Assembly: GCF_010731675.1 (NCBI RefSeq)
Contig: NZ_AP022584.1
Coordinates: forward strand, 1,364,001-1,428,000
From: Mycobacterium marseillense
GTDB taxonomy: Bacteria > Actinomycetota > Actinomycetes > Mycobacteriales > Mycobacteriaceae
Length of the DNA stretch: 64,000 bases
Direction of reading: 5' to 3'
The notes beneath the pieces are model-generated. The model searched no databases and had not been told where the DNA came from. It saw nothing but the letters and a program-made list of their open reading frames with translations. The position numbers and the translations under genes were made by a program. Of this stretch, positions 31,487 through 42,021 are shown piece after piece (positions within the stretch are counted from its first letter, which is position 1; each line of letters begins with the position of its first letter).

Positions 31487-32311
31487 TCAGCCGGCGACGG
31501 CCGGCGCCGGGCCGGGCAACGTGTCGTCGCCGTCCAGCGGGGCGTCCGGCAGGCCCCGGCCCGCGACGTACTTGGCGCCCGCGTAGGCGACCAGGGCGCC
31601 GAGGAGGCCGAACACCGGCGTCGCCGCCATGGTGCCCCAGTGGTGGGCCAGCATCAGGAAACCGAAGCCCGAGGAGGCCGCCAGCATCAGGTACCGGGCC
31701 GGCGTCCAGTGGATCGGCTGCCGGAATCGTGCCGACACCAGCACGCCGAGGATCACGGCGACGGTGTGCCCGGCGTCGGTGAAGTCAGCGCCGACGATGG
31801 CCGAAGCGATGCCCGCCGCCACCCACCAGCCGACCCAGGCGGCCCGCCAGCGCGACGGGATCACGGCGGTCATCGCGCCGAGGACTGCCAGCGCGCCGTA
31901 GCTCATCCCGACGTCGCTGGCCCGGGTGATCGACACGGGCAGCCAGCCGAATTCGACGGCCCCGGCCAGGGCGGCGGCCACCAGCAGCGTCGCGCCGATG
32001 TGGCCGACCAGGAACGCCACCACCAGCCGGATGGTGCGCAAATGCAGCTCCGCCAGCGCCAGCAGGCAGGTCAGGAAAGGCAGCCAGAAGTAGAGCGGGC
32101 CGGCGTCGACGACCAGCGCGCTGCCCAGCAAGGTGCCGAGATGCCCGTGGGCCAGGTTGTGCACGTTGGTGCTGGCGCGCGCGACGATGACGTCATGCGC
32201 GTCCGGGCCGAGCGCCAGGATGGCGCAGCTGATGGCGAGCAGCAGCGCCGCATACCCCACAGTGAATTGGACCCGGGCGAGCCGGGACACGATGCCCCCG
32301 ATCATTGGCAC
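31487..32311 (-). CDS. Rhomboid-like integral membrane protein (Rv1648-like)
   Basis: 274 residues with about six to seven hydrophobic segments. A rhomboid-like layout is suggested by GMSYG (Ser137) followed by a conserved-looking His182 in DAGHTVAVILG, the spacing expected of a Ser-His intramembrane protease dyad, and by an N-terminal NVHNLAHGHLGTLLGS segment. Protease activity is unproven, and many actinobacterial members are uncharacterised. It occupies the place of M. tuberculosis Rv1648 (268 residues), between the cyclase and pheS on the same strand. The start is GTG at 32311 or ATG at 32305; either lies only a few bases after the cyclase stop. Confidence 0.8.
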   Translation of the reverse strand: MPMIGGIVSRLARVQFTVGYAALLLAISCAILALGPDAHDVIVARASTNVHNLAHGHLGTLLGSALVVDAGPLYFWLPFLTCLLALAELHLRTIRLVVAFLVGHIGATLLVAAALAGAVEFGWLPVSITRASDVGMSYGALAVLGAMTAVIPSRWRAAWVGWWVAAGIASAIVGADFTDAGHTVAVILGVLVSARFRQPIHWTPARYLMLAASSGFGFLMLAHHWGTMAATPVFGLLGALVAYAGAKYVAGRGLPDAPLDGDDTLPGPAPAVAG

Positions 32312-32314
32312 CCA

Positions 32315-33235
32315 TTATGACTGCGGTTTTGTTTCGGTTGTGTCATCAGCGCCTGACAACTCCCTATAAGTCTTGAGGCGATATATCGCCAAATCTGCGG
32401 GCATACCGGCGGGCTTCGGCCCGAAAACCGGTTTGCGGGTGCGTTTGGCCTCGACGCCCAACGCGTCCAACTCGCTTTGCGGTATGAGATCCAACGTTGA
32501 ACTCGACACCATGATTCCACCTTTGGTGGCCCGTTCCATAACTCGTGCGGCGATGTTCACATCCACACCGAGCCAATCGGCGGCCAGCCGCTGCGGCCGT
32601 CCGGTGTGGATTCCCACCCGCATCCGCGGGGTGTGGCCCTCCACCTCGACCGAACGGAGCGCCTCCTTGGCGGCCAGTACCGCCCGCACGGCGACCATCG
32701 GGTCGCCGAACACGGCCATGAGTCCGTCGCCCATGCGTTTGACGATGTGCCCGCCGGCGTCGAGCAGCGGCGGCTCGAGGGCCCGCGCCACCTGACGCAG
32801 CAGCGCCAGCGCCGCCTCGTCGCCGGCCTGCAGGGACCACGTCGAGAAGCCGACCAGGTCGGTGAAGACCAACGTCACCTCGGGATTGGCCGGCCGCCGG
32901 GAAACCCCTTCGGTCAGCGCCTGCCACACCTGCAGCACCCCGAGGCTGACCTCCCGCGACACCGCGTCGCGGTCCCCCAGCAGCCGGTCGGCCGCGCGCG
33001 CCGCGGCGCGCGGACCACCCTCGCCGGCCGTGGACAACGGATCGCCGAACTCGGGATCCCCGGGCAACAGCCGGCGCGCGCGCCGGACCAGGGCGACCGC
33101 CCCGGGGCTGCGATTGCGGCCGTGCAGCCATTGAGTCGCGTTATGCACCGACAGCGGCGAACGCCGCGCGGCGGAATGCGCCGCAGGGGATTCGTCGGGC
33201 TCGCCCGGGTCCAGATCGCGACGCGCGAGTTCCAC
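32315..33235 (-). CDS. Class III adenylate cyclase (Rv1647-like)
   Basis: 306 residues. The catalytic domain (about 118-290) has the full class III set: metal Asp126 (VFTDLVGFS) and Asp170 (RMGDG), adenine-selecting Lys166 and Asp225, and transition-state Asn227 and Arg231 (VDVNIAARV). It should therefore make cAMP as a soluble homodimer. The N-terminal 115 residues are Arg-rich with no recognised sensor domain. M. tuberculosis Rv1647 (316 residues) is an active cyclase by literature knowledge. The gene starts with GTG and sits 3 nt before the rhomboid-like gene, so the two are probably co-transcribed. Confidence 0.9.
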   Translation of the reverse strand: MELARRDLDPGEPDESPAAHSAARRSPLSVHNATQWLHGRNRSPGAVALVRRARRLLPGDPEFGDPLSTAGEGGPRAAARAADRLLGDRDAVSREVSLGVLQVWQALTEGVSRRPANPEVTLVFTDLVGFSTWSLQAGDEAALALLRQVARALEPPLLDAGGHIVKRMGDGLMAVFGDPMVAVRAVLAAKEALRSVEVEGHTPRMRVGIHTGRPQRLAADWLGVDVNIAARVMERATKGGIMVSSSTLDLIPQSELDALGVEAKRTRKPVFGPKPAGMPADLAIYRLKTYRELSGADDTTETKPQS

Positions 33236-33390
33236 CTGGCCAGGTTATTTGGTTTCGTCAGAGGCAGGCAACGACTGTCCCGGGCGGGCCGGCGATGTGT
33301 GTCGTAAGTCGCACCTCACCGCCTCATCACGGTGGCGGCACACCGGTGTGGAAGCTCGATAACACCTGGGCGGACACATCGCCGAAATCG

Positions 33391-33419
33391 TAGACAACGT
33401 GCGTTGTCAAAGTTATCGT
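33391..33419 (+). promoter_or_regulatory. Palindromic operator overlapping a promoter of the DUF2236 gene
   Basis: GACAACG-TG-CGTTGTC (33393-33408) has perfect 7-bp arms. It overlaps a promoter-like pair: TAGACA (33391-33396), a 17-bp spacer, and TATCGT (33414-33419). The DUF2236 start follows at 33446. The geometry suits repression by a dimeric regulator such as a TetR-family protein; the regulator is not identified. Confidence 0.6.
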
Positions 33420-33445
33420 GAGGCCAATCGGTGCAGGAGGCCGCG

Positions 33446-34513
33446 ATGACTGCCAGATCGACTACGCCCGCTGATCCGCTCGGACCAGATTCTTTGACCT
33501 GGAAGTATTTTGGCGATCTGCGCACCGGAATGATGGGTGTGTGGATCGGGGCGATCCAGAACATGTACCCCGAACTCGGCGCGGCCGTCGAAGAGCATTC
33601 GATCCTGCTGCGCGAGCCGCTGCAGCGGGTGGCCCGGTCGGTCTACCCGATCATGGGCGTGGTCTACGACGGCGACCGCGCGGCCCAGACCGGGCAGCAG
33701 ATCAAGGGCTACCACCGCACGATCAAGGGCGTCGACGGCGAGGGGCGCCGCTATCACGCGCTGGATCCCGACACCTTCTACTGGGCGCACGCCACGTTTT
33801 TCATGCTGATCGTCAAGGTGGCCGAGTACTTCTGCGGCGGCCTGACCGAGGCCGAGAAGCGGCAGCTGTTCGACGAGCACGTGCAGTGGTACCGGATGTA
33901 CGGGATGAGCATGCGGCCGGTGCCCGGGTCGTGGGACGAATTCCAGGAGTACTGGGAGCGGGTCGGTCGCGAGGAGTTGGAGATCAATCAGGCGGTCCTC
34001 GACATCTTCGACATCCGGATTCCCAAACCCCGGTTCGTGCTGATGCCGACCCCGGTCTGGGACCAGATCTTCAAACCTCTGGTGGCCGGGCAACGCTGGA
34101 TCGCGGCGGGCCTGTTCGAGCCCGCGGTCCGCGAAAAAGCCGGTATGCGTTGGACTCCCGGCGACGAGGTGGTGCTGCGGTTGTTCGGCAAGATCGTCGA
34201 ACTCGCGTTCCTGGCGGTGCCCGACGAGATCCGGCTGCACCCGCGCGCGCTGGCCGCCTACCGCCGCGCCGAGGGGCGGCTGCCCAGCGACGCGCCGCTG
34301 GTCGAGGCCCCGCCGTTCATGGCGCCGCCGCGGGACCGTCGCGGTCTGCCGATGCACTACTTCCCGCCACCGCCCAAGTTGCCGTTCGACCCCGCGCTGC
34401 AACCCGCCCGGGCGCTGCTGGAGCGGGCCGGATCGCTGGTGCACACGACGTTGTCGCTGGCCGGCCTGCGCGCCGGGCGGGCCCGCTCGAAGCGAGCGGT
34501 CAGGGCCGCGTAG
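33446..34513 (+). CDS. DUF2236 / MpaB-type oxygenase family protein (Rv1645c-like)
   Basis: 355 residues from the ATG at 33446; AGGAGG at 33435-33440, 5 nt upstream, decides this start over the GTG at 33431. The protein shows DUF2236 features: TWKYFGDLRTGMMGVWIGAIQ near the N-terminus, GYHRTIKG, and DPDTFYWAHATFF. The family includes MpaB oxygenase and latex-clearing-type haem proteins, so an oxygenase role is likely, but substrate and cofactor are unknown. It corresponds in position to Rv1645c. PE17, adjacent in M. tuberculosis, is absent. Its 3' end overlaps the convergent tsnR gene by 14 bp. Confidence 0.85.
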   Translation: MTARSTTPADPLGPDSLTWKYFGDLRTGMMGVWIGAIQNMYPELGAAVEEHSILLREPLQRVARSVYPIMGVVYDGDRAAQTGQQIKGYHRTIKGVDGEGRRYHALDPDTFYWAHATFFMLIVKVAEYFCGGLTEAEKRQLFDEHVQWYRMYGMSMRPVPGSWDEFQEYWERVGREELEINQAVLDIFDIRIPKPRFVLMPTPVWDQIFKPLVAGQRWIAAGLFEPAVREKAGMRWTPGDEVVLRLFGKIVELAFLAVPDEIRLHPRALAAYRRAEGRLPSDAPLVEAPPFMAPPRDRRGLPMHYFPPPPKLPFDPALQPARALLERAGSLVHTTLSLAGLRAGRARSKRAVRAA

Positions 34514-35306
34514 GCAGCTTGAGCGCCCGCGCGCTCGCATACAGACAGATGGCCGCGGCCGACGCCACGTTCAGGCTCTCGGCGCCGCCGGACATCGGGA
34601 TGCGCAGCCGGTGGTCGGCCGCCGACGCGATTTCGCTTGGCAGGCCGTGGGATTCGGGCCCGAACAGCCACGCCGTCGGCCCGCCGAGCAGTTCGCCGGC
34701 CTCATCCAGCCGTTGCTCACCGTCCACCGTGGTGGCGAGCGCCTGCAGACCCGCGGCGCGCATCGCCTCGAGGGCGCCGAGCGTGTCCGGCGCGACGACG
34801 ACCGGGATCGAGAAGATGCTGCCGGCCGAGGCGCGCAAACACTTGCCGTTGTACGGATCGACGCTGTGGCCGCCGAGGATCACACCGGACGCACCCATCG
34901 CGTCCGCGAGGCGGATCAGGGTGCCGGCATTGCCCGGCTCGCTGATCTCGACGGCGACCGCGATCAGCCGGGGCGAGCCGGCCAGCACGCCGTCGAGGCC
35001 GGTCGCCGGCATGTCACACACTGCGACCAGCCCCGCGGGGGTGACGGTGTCGGAGAGGGTCTTCGCGGCGCGCTCGGTGACCGGGTGGACCGGGCAGTCG
35101 AGGGATGCCAGCAACGACGCATGGCGTTGCTGGGCGACTTCGGTGACGAAGACGTCGCGGACCAAGTCACGACGCGCGGCGGCCTCGACCAAGTTGGGCC
35201 CCTCGGCCAGGAAACGCCCCGCCCGGCGGCGGCCGACGTGGCGGTGCAGTTTGACGGCCGCGGCGACCCTGGCCGAACGTTCGGTCAGCACCTGCCGGTC
35301 AGGCAT
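34500..35306 (-). CDS. tsnR: SpoU/TrmH-family RNA 2'-O-methyltransferase (TsnR-like)
   Basis: 268 residues (M. tuberculosis TsnR 260). An N-terminal substrate-binding domain (FLAEGPNLVEAA) precedes the SPOUT knot domain with VEISEPGNAGTLIR, LFGPESHGL and IPMSGGAESLNVASA, the three SpoU motifs. It is expected to methylate a ribose in rRNA or tRNA using S-adenosylmethionine; the site is not known. It is 15 bp after rplT and is the last gene of the infC-rpmI-rplT-tsnR run. Confidence 0.9.
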   Translation of the reverse strand: MPDRQVLTERSARVAAAVKLHRHVGRRRAGRFLAEGPNLVEAAARRDLVRDVFVTEVAQQRHASLLASLDCPVHPVTERAAKTLSDTVTPAGLVAVCDMPATGLDGVLAGSPRLIAVAVEISEPGNAGTLIRLADAMGASGVILGGHSVDPYNGKCLRASAGSIFSIPVVVAPDTLGALEAMRAAGLQALATTVDGEQRLDEAGELLGGPTAWLFGPESHGLPSEIASAADHRLRIPMSGGAESLNVASAAAICLYASARALKLPTRP

Positions 35307-35321
35307 GTCCGAGCGGGTCGG

Positions 35322-35717
35322 TTAGGCCGCTTCTCCCGAATCCGAGGGAGCGTTGACGTCCTCGGGCAGCGCCGCGCGGGCGATGTCGACCAGCGCGGTG
35401 AAGGCGGCCGGGTCCGCGACCGCGATGTCGGCGAGGTTTTTGCGGTCCACCTCCACCCCGGCGGCCTTGAGGCCTTGGATCAGCCGGTTGTAGGTGATGT
35501 CGTTGGCGCGCGCCGCCGCGTTGATGCGCGAGATCCACAGTTTGCGGAACTCGCCCTTGCGCGCACGGCGGTCGCGGTACGCGTACTGCAACGAATGCAG
35601 CTGCTGCTCTTTGGCTTTGCGGTAGAGCCGGGATCGCTGGCCGCGATAGCCCTTCGAGGCCTTAAGGATGCTGCGCCTCTTCTTGTGGGCGTTGACCGCC
35701 CGCTTCACGCGTGCCAT
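35322..35717 (-). CDS. rplT: Ribosomal protein bL20
   Basis: 131 residues, nearly identical in its N-terminal part to mycobacterial L20 ([15 protein letters not shown]). It binds 23S rRNA early in large-subunit assembly. It follows rpmI by 88 bp in the infC operon. Confidence 0.98.
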   Translation of the reverse strand: MARVKRAVNAHKKRRSILKASKGYRGQRSRLYRKAKEQQLHSLQYAYRDRRARKGEFRKLWISRINAAARANDITYNRLIQGLKAAGVEVDRKNLADIAVADPAAFTALVDIARAALPEDVNAPSDSGEAA

Positions 35718-35805
35718 TGGATATTCCTACTCTCGTTCATGCGTCGTGGGTCGATAAAGGGGTTCGCCGTGCCAGCTCGCGATGCGGGTCTGGCCGGCGC
35801 GGTGG

Positions 35806-36000
35806 TCAGCCGTTCAGCAGCCGGTTGATCCGCTGGGTGTCGTTGGCGGCCACCACGGTGCGGCCGTCGAGGCGCCGGGTCCGCTTGGTCGGCTTGTGCT
35901 CGAGCAGGTGCCGGCGGTTGGCCTTCTGCCGCACGATCTTGCCGGTTCCGGTGCGCCGGAAGCGCTTTGCGGCCCCGCTGTGGGTCTTGGCTTTGGGCAT
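35806..36000 (-). CDS. rpmI: Ribosomal protein bL35
   Basis: 64 residues, highly basic ([18 protein letters not shown]), the standard length and sequence type for L35. It lies 36 bp downstream of infC. Confidence 0.98.
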   Translation of the reverse strand: MPKAKTHSGAAKRFRRTGTGKIVRQKANRRHLLEHKPTKRTRRLDGRTVVAANDTQRINRLLNG

Positions 36001-36036
36001 GTTTCCTCTGGTTCTCGCTTGGTTCTCGCTATTGGG

Positions 36037-36642
<606 letters not shown>

Positions 36643-36736
36643 GGGGCCTCCCTTGTTGGGCTTCTCTATGTCCTGCGGTGACGACCGGTGACCTGGGTTC
36701 GTCGGGAAGCAGCGGCGGAGACTCCACACCACGAGC

Positions 36737-36760
36737 AAAAAAGCCCTGCACAAGCAGGGC
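36737..36760 (-). terminator. Intrinsic terminator / attenuator in the infC leader
   Basis: On the minus strand, GCCCTGC-TTGT-GCAGGGC forms a perfect 7-bp stem followed by six T. It lies about 95 nt upstream of the infC start and points into infC. The only gene upstream is the divergent lysX, so this is not the end of another gene and is better read as leader attenuation of infC-rpmI-rplT. Confidence 0.75.
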
Positions 36761-36895
36761 CCAATGCCGACCGATCGCGGCCGAGGACTACTCGGGCCGC
36801 CCGCGCTACGCGCGGAACAGGCATACACGTTGCCTGTGACCGGACCGCCGAACCTTCCGCAGATCCGCCAGGGATCTCGTCGGTTCGCGGTGGGA

Positions 36896-39800
36896 GTGGG
36901 ACTCCACTTAACTGTTCCTGGCGTTCGCCGGGATGGTCGCAGGCGTCAGTTTAGCAGCCTTGAGGTGCCTTTTAGCACTTCGGCCGATCGACGGGCCTGC
37001 ACCGGCCACCAACCGGGCCCGAAAAACGAGGGCAAACTCGTCCCCGCCACTCTTAGCGCTTCGGCAAGCTTTTCACGGATTGAGGGCATATCCTCGCGGT
37101 CTGTGACTCTCGCTTCTCCTCGTTCAGGTCCCCGTTCGGGGCCGCGCTTGGGGCCCCGTAGCCGGTCGAACTCGCGGTATCGCTGGGTGCCCGCGGCGGC
37201 CGGATGGACCGTGGGTGTCATCGCCACCGTGTCGCTGCTGGGCAGCGTGTCCCCGTTGATCCGTTACCTGATCAAGGTGCCGCGCGAGTTCATCAACGAC
37301 TACCTGTTCAACTTCCCCGACACCAGCATCGCGTGGTCTTTTGTGTTGGCCTTGTTGGCCGCGGCCCTGACCGCGCGCAAGCGGATCGCTTGGCTGCTGT
37401 TGCTGGGCAACATGATTCTGGCCGCCGGCCTGAACGCCGCCGATATCGCCGCCGGGGACAACACCGCCGCGGAGATCTTCGGCGAGAACCTCGGGTTCGC
37501 GCTGCACATCGTCGCGATCGTGCTGCTGGTGCTGTCCTATCGGGAGTTCTGGGCCAAGGTCCGCAAGGGCGCGCTGGTCAAAGCGGCCGGTGTGCTGGTG
37601 GCCGGGGACGTCGTGGGGATCCTGGTGTCCTGGGGCCTGGTCGAGTTGTTCCCCGGAACGCTGGCCCGCCAGGACCGCCTGCCGTACGTGGCCAACCGGG
37701 TGGTCGGATTCGCGCTTGCGGATCCGGACCTGTTCACCGGCCGGCCGCATGTCTTCCTCAACGCGCTGTTCGGTCTGTTCGGCGCGCTCGCGCTGATCAT
37801 GGCGACGATCGTGCTGTTTCAGTCTCAACGCGCCGAAAACGCGCTGACCGGTGAGGACGAATCGGCCATCCGCGGGCTGCTCGAGTTGTACGGCAAGAAC
37901 GACTCCTTGGGGTACTTCGCCACCCGCCGCGACAAGTCGGTGGTCTTCGCCCAGAGCGGGCGGGCCGCCATCACCTACCGGGTCGAGGTCGGCGTCTGCC
38001 TGGCCAGCGGCGACCCGATCGGCGATCCCCGGGCGTGGTCGCAGGCCGCCGACGCCTGGCTGGGCCTGTGCCAGACCTACGGCTGGGCGCCGGGCGTGAT
38101 GGGCGCCAGCACCCAGGGCGCGCGGACATATCGCGAAGCCGGCCTGAACGCGCTGGAGCTCGGCGACGAGGCCATCCTGCGGACCGCCGACTTCAAGCTG
38201 TCCGGTCCCGATATGCGCGGCGTCCGCCAGGCCGTGACCCGGGCCCGCCGGGCGGGGCTGACCGTGCGGATCCGGCGGCACCGCGACATCGGCGCCGAGG
38301 AGATGGCCGACACCATCACCCGCGCCGACGCCTGGCGCGACACCCAAACCGAACGTGGCTTTTCCATGGCGCTGGGCCGGCTCGGTGATCCCGCCGACGG
38401 GGATTGCCTGCTGGTCGAGGCGCTGGACCGGGACGGCGCCGTCGTCGCGATGCTGTCGCTGGTCCCGTGGGGAACCACCGGTGTCTCCCTGGACCTGATG
38501 CGCCGATCGCCGCAGTCCCCCAACGGCACCATCGAGCTGATGGTCAGCGATCTTGCCCTCAACGCGGAAACCCTTGGCATCACCCGTATTTCACTGAACT
38601 TCGCGATGTTCCGCTCGGCGTTCGAACAGGGCGCCCAGCTGGGCGCGGGCCCCGTCGCCCGGCTGTGGCGCGGGTTTTTGCTGTTCTTCTCGCGGTGGTG
38701 GCAGCTGGAGACGCTGTATCGCTCCAACATGAAGTACCAGCCCGACTGGGTGCCGCGCTACGCCTGCTACGAGGACGCCCGCCTGATCCCGCGGGTCGGC
38801 GTCGCCTCGGCCCTCGCCGAGGGCTTCCTCGTCATGCCGTTCGGCCGGCGCAAACCACATACCGGCCATCACCCGGCCGTCCCCGCCAGGCTGGCCGAGT
38901 CCGGGCTGCTGCACCACGACGGCAGCGCGCCCGACGTCAGCGGGCTGCAGCGACGCCAGGAGTCGGCCGACGAAGAAGAGGCGAGATCCCGGCTGCCCGA
39001 GCAGGTTCGGGTACGCCTGGCCAAGCTGAAGGTGTTGCGGCGCAACGGCATCGACGCGTACCCGGTGGGCCGCCCGCCCAGCCACACCGTCGTCGCGGCG
39101 CTCGACGCCGACGACCGCGAGACGATCACGGTCTCCGGCCGGATACTGCGGATCCGTGACTTCGGCGGAGTGCTGTTCGCCCAGCTGCGTGACTGGTCGG
39201 GGGAAATGCAAGTGCTGCTGGACAACTCGCAATTACAGCGCGGGCGAACGGCCGACTTCACGGCGGCGATCGACCTCGGCGACCTGGTCGAGGTGTCCGG
39301 GCACATGGGCTTTTCCAAGAAGGGCACCCGCTCGCTGATCGTCGGCGACTGGCGGATGATCGGCAAGTGCCTGCGGCCGTTGCCCAACAAGTGGAAGGGG
39401 TTGACCGACCCGGAGGCCCGGGTGCGGACCCGCTACGTCGACCTCGCGGTCAATCCCGAGTCGCGTGAGCTGATCACCGCGCGCAGCGAAGTGTTGCGCT
39501 CGGTGCGCCAGACGCTGTTCGCCAACGGATTCATCGAAGTCGAGACCCCGATCCTGCAGCAGATCCACGGCGGCGCCACCGCCCGGCCGTTCGTCACGCA
39601 CATCAACACCTACGACATGGACCTGTTCCTGCGGATCGCACCGGAGCTCTATCTCAAACGTTTGTGCGTCGGGGGCGTCGAGCGGGTCTTCGAGTTGGGT
39701 CGGGCCTTCCGCAACGAAGGTGTGGACTTCAGCCACAACCCGGAGTTCACCTTGCTGGAGGCCTACCAAGCGCACGCCGACTACAAGGTCTGGATCGACG

Positions 39801-40456
39801 GATGCCGCGAGCTGATCCAGAACGCCGCCCAGGCCGCCCACGGCGAGCAGACCGTCCTGCGCCCAGGCGGCCAGGGCACCAGTGGCCGCCTCGAACCGGT
39901 CGACATCTCCGGCGTGTGGGCGGTCAAGACCGTGTACGACGCCGTCTCCGAGGCGCTCGGCGAGCACATCGACCCGGCCACGCCGCTGCCCACCCTGCGC
40001 AAGCTGTCCGACGCCGCGCGCATTCCGTATCGGGCCCACTGGGACGCCGGCGCGGTGGTGCTGGAGCTGTATGAGCACCTGGTCGAGGACCGGACCGAGG
40101 AACCGACGTTCTATGTCGACTTCCCGACCTCGGTGTCACCCCTGACCCGGCCGCACCGCAGCGAGCCCGGCGTCGCCGAGCGGTGGGACCTGGTGGCGTG
40201 GGGTGTCGAGCTGGCCACCGCCTACAGCGAGCTCACCGATCCGGTGGAACAGCGCCGCCGCCTGCAGGAGCAGTCGCTGTTGGCCGCGGGTGGGGATCCC
40301 GAGGCGATGGAGCTCGACGAGGACTTCTTGCAAGCGATGGAATACGCGATGCCGCCCACCGGTGGGCTGGGAATGGGCGTCGATCGCCTCGTCATGCTCA
40401 TAACGGGCCGCAGCATCCGCGAGACGCTGCCGTTCCCGCTGGCCAAGCCCCATTGA
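36896..40456 (+). CDS. lysX: LysX: phosphatidylglycerol lysyltransferase fused to lysyl-tRNA synthetase
   Basis: About 1186 residues from the GTG at 36896, chosen by similarity to the M. tuberculosis start (MGLHLTVPG); a GTG at 37103 (1117 residues) is also plausible because the first 70 residues are poorly conserved and overlap the infC promoter region. Layout: six or so membrane segments (about 95-330), a DUF2156/MprF-type transferase domain (about 340-650), an OB-fold (about 735-845) and a class II LysRS core with [18 protein letters not shown] and [15 protein letters not shown]. It charges tRNA-Lys and transfers lysine to phosphatidylglycerol, reducing membrane negative charge and sensitivity to cationic peptides. 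It is divergent from infC. Confidence 0.93.
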   Translation: MGLHLTVPGVRRDGRRRQFSSLEVPFSTSADRRACTGHQPGPKNEGKLVPATLSASASFSRIEGISSRSVTLASPRSGPRSGPRLGPRSRSNSRYRWVPAAAGWTVGVIATVSLLGSVSPLIRYLIKVPREFINDYLFNFPDTSIAWSFVLALLAAALTARKRIAWLLLLGNMILAAGLNAADIAAGDNTAAEIFGENLGFALHIVAIVLLVLSYREFWAKVRKGALVKAAGVLVAGDVVGILVSWGLVELFPGTLARQDRLPYVANRVVGFALADPDLFTGRPHVFLNALFGLFGALALIMATIVLFQSQRAENALTGEDESAIRGLLELYGKNDSLGYFATRRDKSVVFAQSGRAAITYRVEVGVCLASGDPIGDPRAWSQAADAWLGLCQTYGWAPGVMGASTQGARTYREAGLNALELGDEAILRTADFKLSGPDMRGVRQAVTRARRAGLTVRIRRHRDIGAEEMADTITRADAWRDTQTERGFSMALGRLGDPADGDCLLVEALDRDGAVVAMLSLVPWGTTGVSLDLMRRSPQSPNGTIELMVSDLALNAETLGITRISLNFAMFRSAFEQGAQLGAGPVARLWRGFLLFFSRWWQLETLYRSNMKYQPDWVPRYACYEDARLIPRVGVASALAEGFLVMPFGRRKPHTGHHPAVPARLAESGLLHHDGSAPDVSGLQRRQESADEEEARSRLPEQVRVRLAKLKVLRRNGIDAYPVGRPPSHTVVAALDADDRETITVSGRILRIRDFGGVLFAQLRDWSGEMQVLLDNSQLQRGRTADFTAAIDLGDLVEVSGHMGFSKKGTRSLIVGDWRMIGKCLRPLPNKWKGLTDPEARVRTRYVDLAVNPESRELITARSEVLRSVRQTLFANGFIEVETPILQQIHGGATARPFVTHINTYDMDLFLRIAPELYLKRLCVGGVERVFELGRAFRNEGVDFSHNPEFTLLEAYQAHADYKVWIDGCRELIQNAAQAAHGEQTVLRPGGQGTSGRLEPVDISGVWAVKTVYDAVSEALGEHIDPATPLPTLRKLSDAARIPYRAHWDAGAVVLELYEHLVEDRTEEPTFYVDFPTSVSPLTRPHRSEPGVAERWDLVAWGVELATAYSELTDPVEQRRRLQEQSLLAAGGDPEAMELDEDFLQAMEYAMPPTGGLGMGVDRLVMLITGRSIRETLPFPLAKPH

Positions 40457-40533
40457 GCGAGGTCAGCAACCGTTCGTCCGTCGTCGGCGAACATTAGGTA
40501 AATAGGTTCCAGGCCGGTAAACAATAGATCACA

Positions 40534-42018
40534 ATGACTCACGTGACAGCCTCGACGAACGGTGCGCCCGCGCAGTTCCTGGCCTTTAGTCACACCTCGC
40601 TGATGCATGGCTGGGTGCCGACGACGATCCAGGTGCTGGCCGCCGTCGTGCTGACGGTGGCGGTCGGCTGGCGGTCGCGACGCTGGCGCACGGGGCGGAT
40701 GCCGGCGGCCGCGCTTTGCGGCGCCGCCGTGGCCTACCTGACGCGCTGGTACATCGTCGACCATGGGCTCTCCGAGGAGCCGGCGCCGACGGCGCTGTGG
40801 GTGTGGATCGCGCTGACGGGGATGGCGGCCGCGGTGCTGGTTCTGGGTTGGGGCAGCGCGCGGGGCTGGCGGCGTGGCGCGGCGGTGCTGTCCGTGCCGT
40901 TGTGCTTGCTCAGCGCGGCGCTGGTGCTCAACCTGTGGGTGGGCTACTTCCCCACCGTCCAGTCCGCGTGGAGCCAGCTGACGTCCGGTCCGCTGCCCGA
41001 CCAGACCGATCAGGCGACCGTTACCGCGATGGCCGCCAAGGGAACCCGGCCCCCGCACGGCACCGTTGTGCCCGTCGCGATCCCCTCGGACGGGTCGCAC
41101 TTCAAACACCGCGGCGAGCTCGTCTACCTGCCGCCCGAGTGGTTCGCCACGTCCCCACCGCCGCCGCTGCCGACCGTGATGATGATCGGCGGGCAGTTCA
41201 ACACCCCGGCGGACTGGACGCGGGCGGGCAACGCGGTCAAGACGATCGATGACTTCGCGGCCGCGCACGGCGGCAAGGCGCCGGTGTTCGTGTTCGTGGA
41301 CTCCGGCGGCGCCTTCAACAACGACACCGAATGCGTCAACGGGGTCCGGGGCAACGCGGCCGACCATCTCACCAAAGACGTCGTGCCCTACATGGTTTCG
41401 GCGTTCGGCGTCAGCCCGTTCCGGTCCAACTGGGGCGTGGCGGGCTGGTCTATGGGCGGGACCTGCGCCGTGGACTTGACCGTCATGCATCCCGACATGT
41501 TCAGCGCGTTCGTCGATGTCGCCGGCGACTTCTTCCCCAACGCCGGCAACAAGGCCCAGACCATCGCCCGGCTGTTCGGCGGAAACGCCGACGCCTGGGC
41601 GGCTTTCGATCCGTCGACGGTGATCAATCGGCACGGGGCGTACCGCGACGTGGCCGGCTGGTTCGCGATTTCCTCGGACGGTCCGCCGGCGGCGCGCCGG
41701 GACATCCAGCTGACCGACACCGGCGCCATCCGGGTGGCCGGGCGCGAGGCGGCCGCCAACCCCGCCAATCAGACCGCGGCCGCCTATTCGCTGTGCGCGC
41801 TCGGCCGCGCCAACGGCATCGACTGCGCCGTCGTTCCGCAGCCCGGCCGACACGATTGGCCGTTCGCGGACCGGGTGTTCGCGACGGCGCTGCCCTGGCT
41901 GGCCGGCGCGCTGGGTACGCCGGGTATTTCGCGCACGCCGCTGCCGGCACCCTCCGCGCCGGGCGCCGGTGCCCCGGTCGTCGTCCCGGCCGAACGTTCC
42001 CGCACCGCGATGCGGTAG
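40534..42018 (+). CDS. Membrane-anchored esterase-family protein (Rv1639c-like)
   Basis: 494 residues. Three to four N-terminal membrane segments (about 30-140) precede an extracytoplasmic alpha/beta-hydrolase domain resembling esterase D/mycolyltransferase folds: nucleophile in VAGWSMGGTCA, and a C-terminal GRHDWPFADRVF likely carrying the catalytic His. The protein ends in a Pro/Ala-rich tail. Substrate unknown; envelope ester hydrolysis or acyl transfer is an inference. It follows lysX by 77 bp on the same strand, as Rv1639c does in M. tuberculosis. Confidence 0.85.
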   Translation: MTHVTASTNGAPAQFLAFSHTSLMHGWVPTTIQVLAAVVLTVAVGWRSRRWRTGRMPAAALCGAAVAYLTRWYIVDHGLSEEPAPTALWVWIALTGMAAAVLVLGWGSARGWRRGAAVLSVPLCLLSAALVLNLWVGYFPTVQSAWSQLTSGPLPDQTDQATVTAMAAKGTRPPHGTVVPVAIPSDGSHFKHRGELVYLPPEWFATSPPPPLPTVMMIGGQFNTPADWTRAGNAVKTIDDFAAAHGGKAPVFVFVDSGGAFNNDTECVNGVRGNAADHLTKDVVPYMVSAFGVSPFRSNWGVAGWSMGGTCAVDLTVMHPDMFSAFVDVAGDFFPNAGNKAQTIARLFGGNADAWAAFDPSTVINRHGAYRDVAGWFAISSDGPPAARRDIQLTDTGAIRVAGREAAANPANQTAAAYSLCALGRANGIDCAVVPQPGRHDWPFADRVFATALPWLAGALGTPGISRTPLPAPSAPGAGAPVVVPAERSRTAMR

Positions 42019-42021
42019 CGG

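Noticed and set aside
36643..36828. 62-residue N-terminal extension of IF-3 from a GTG at 36828
   Set aside because: It is not conserved in the family, crosses the leader terminator, and the ATC with a strong ribosome binding site gives the exact family length.
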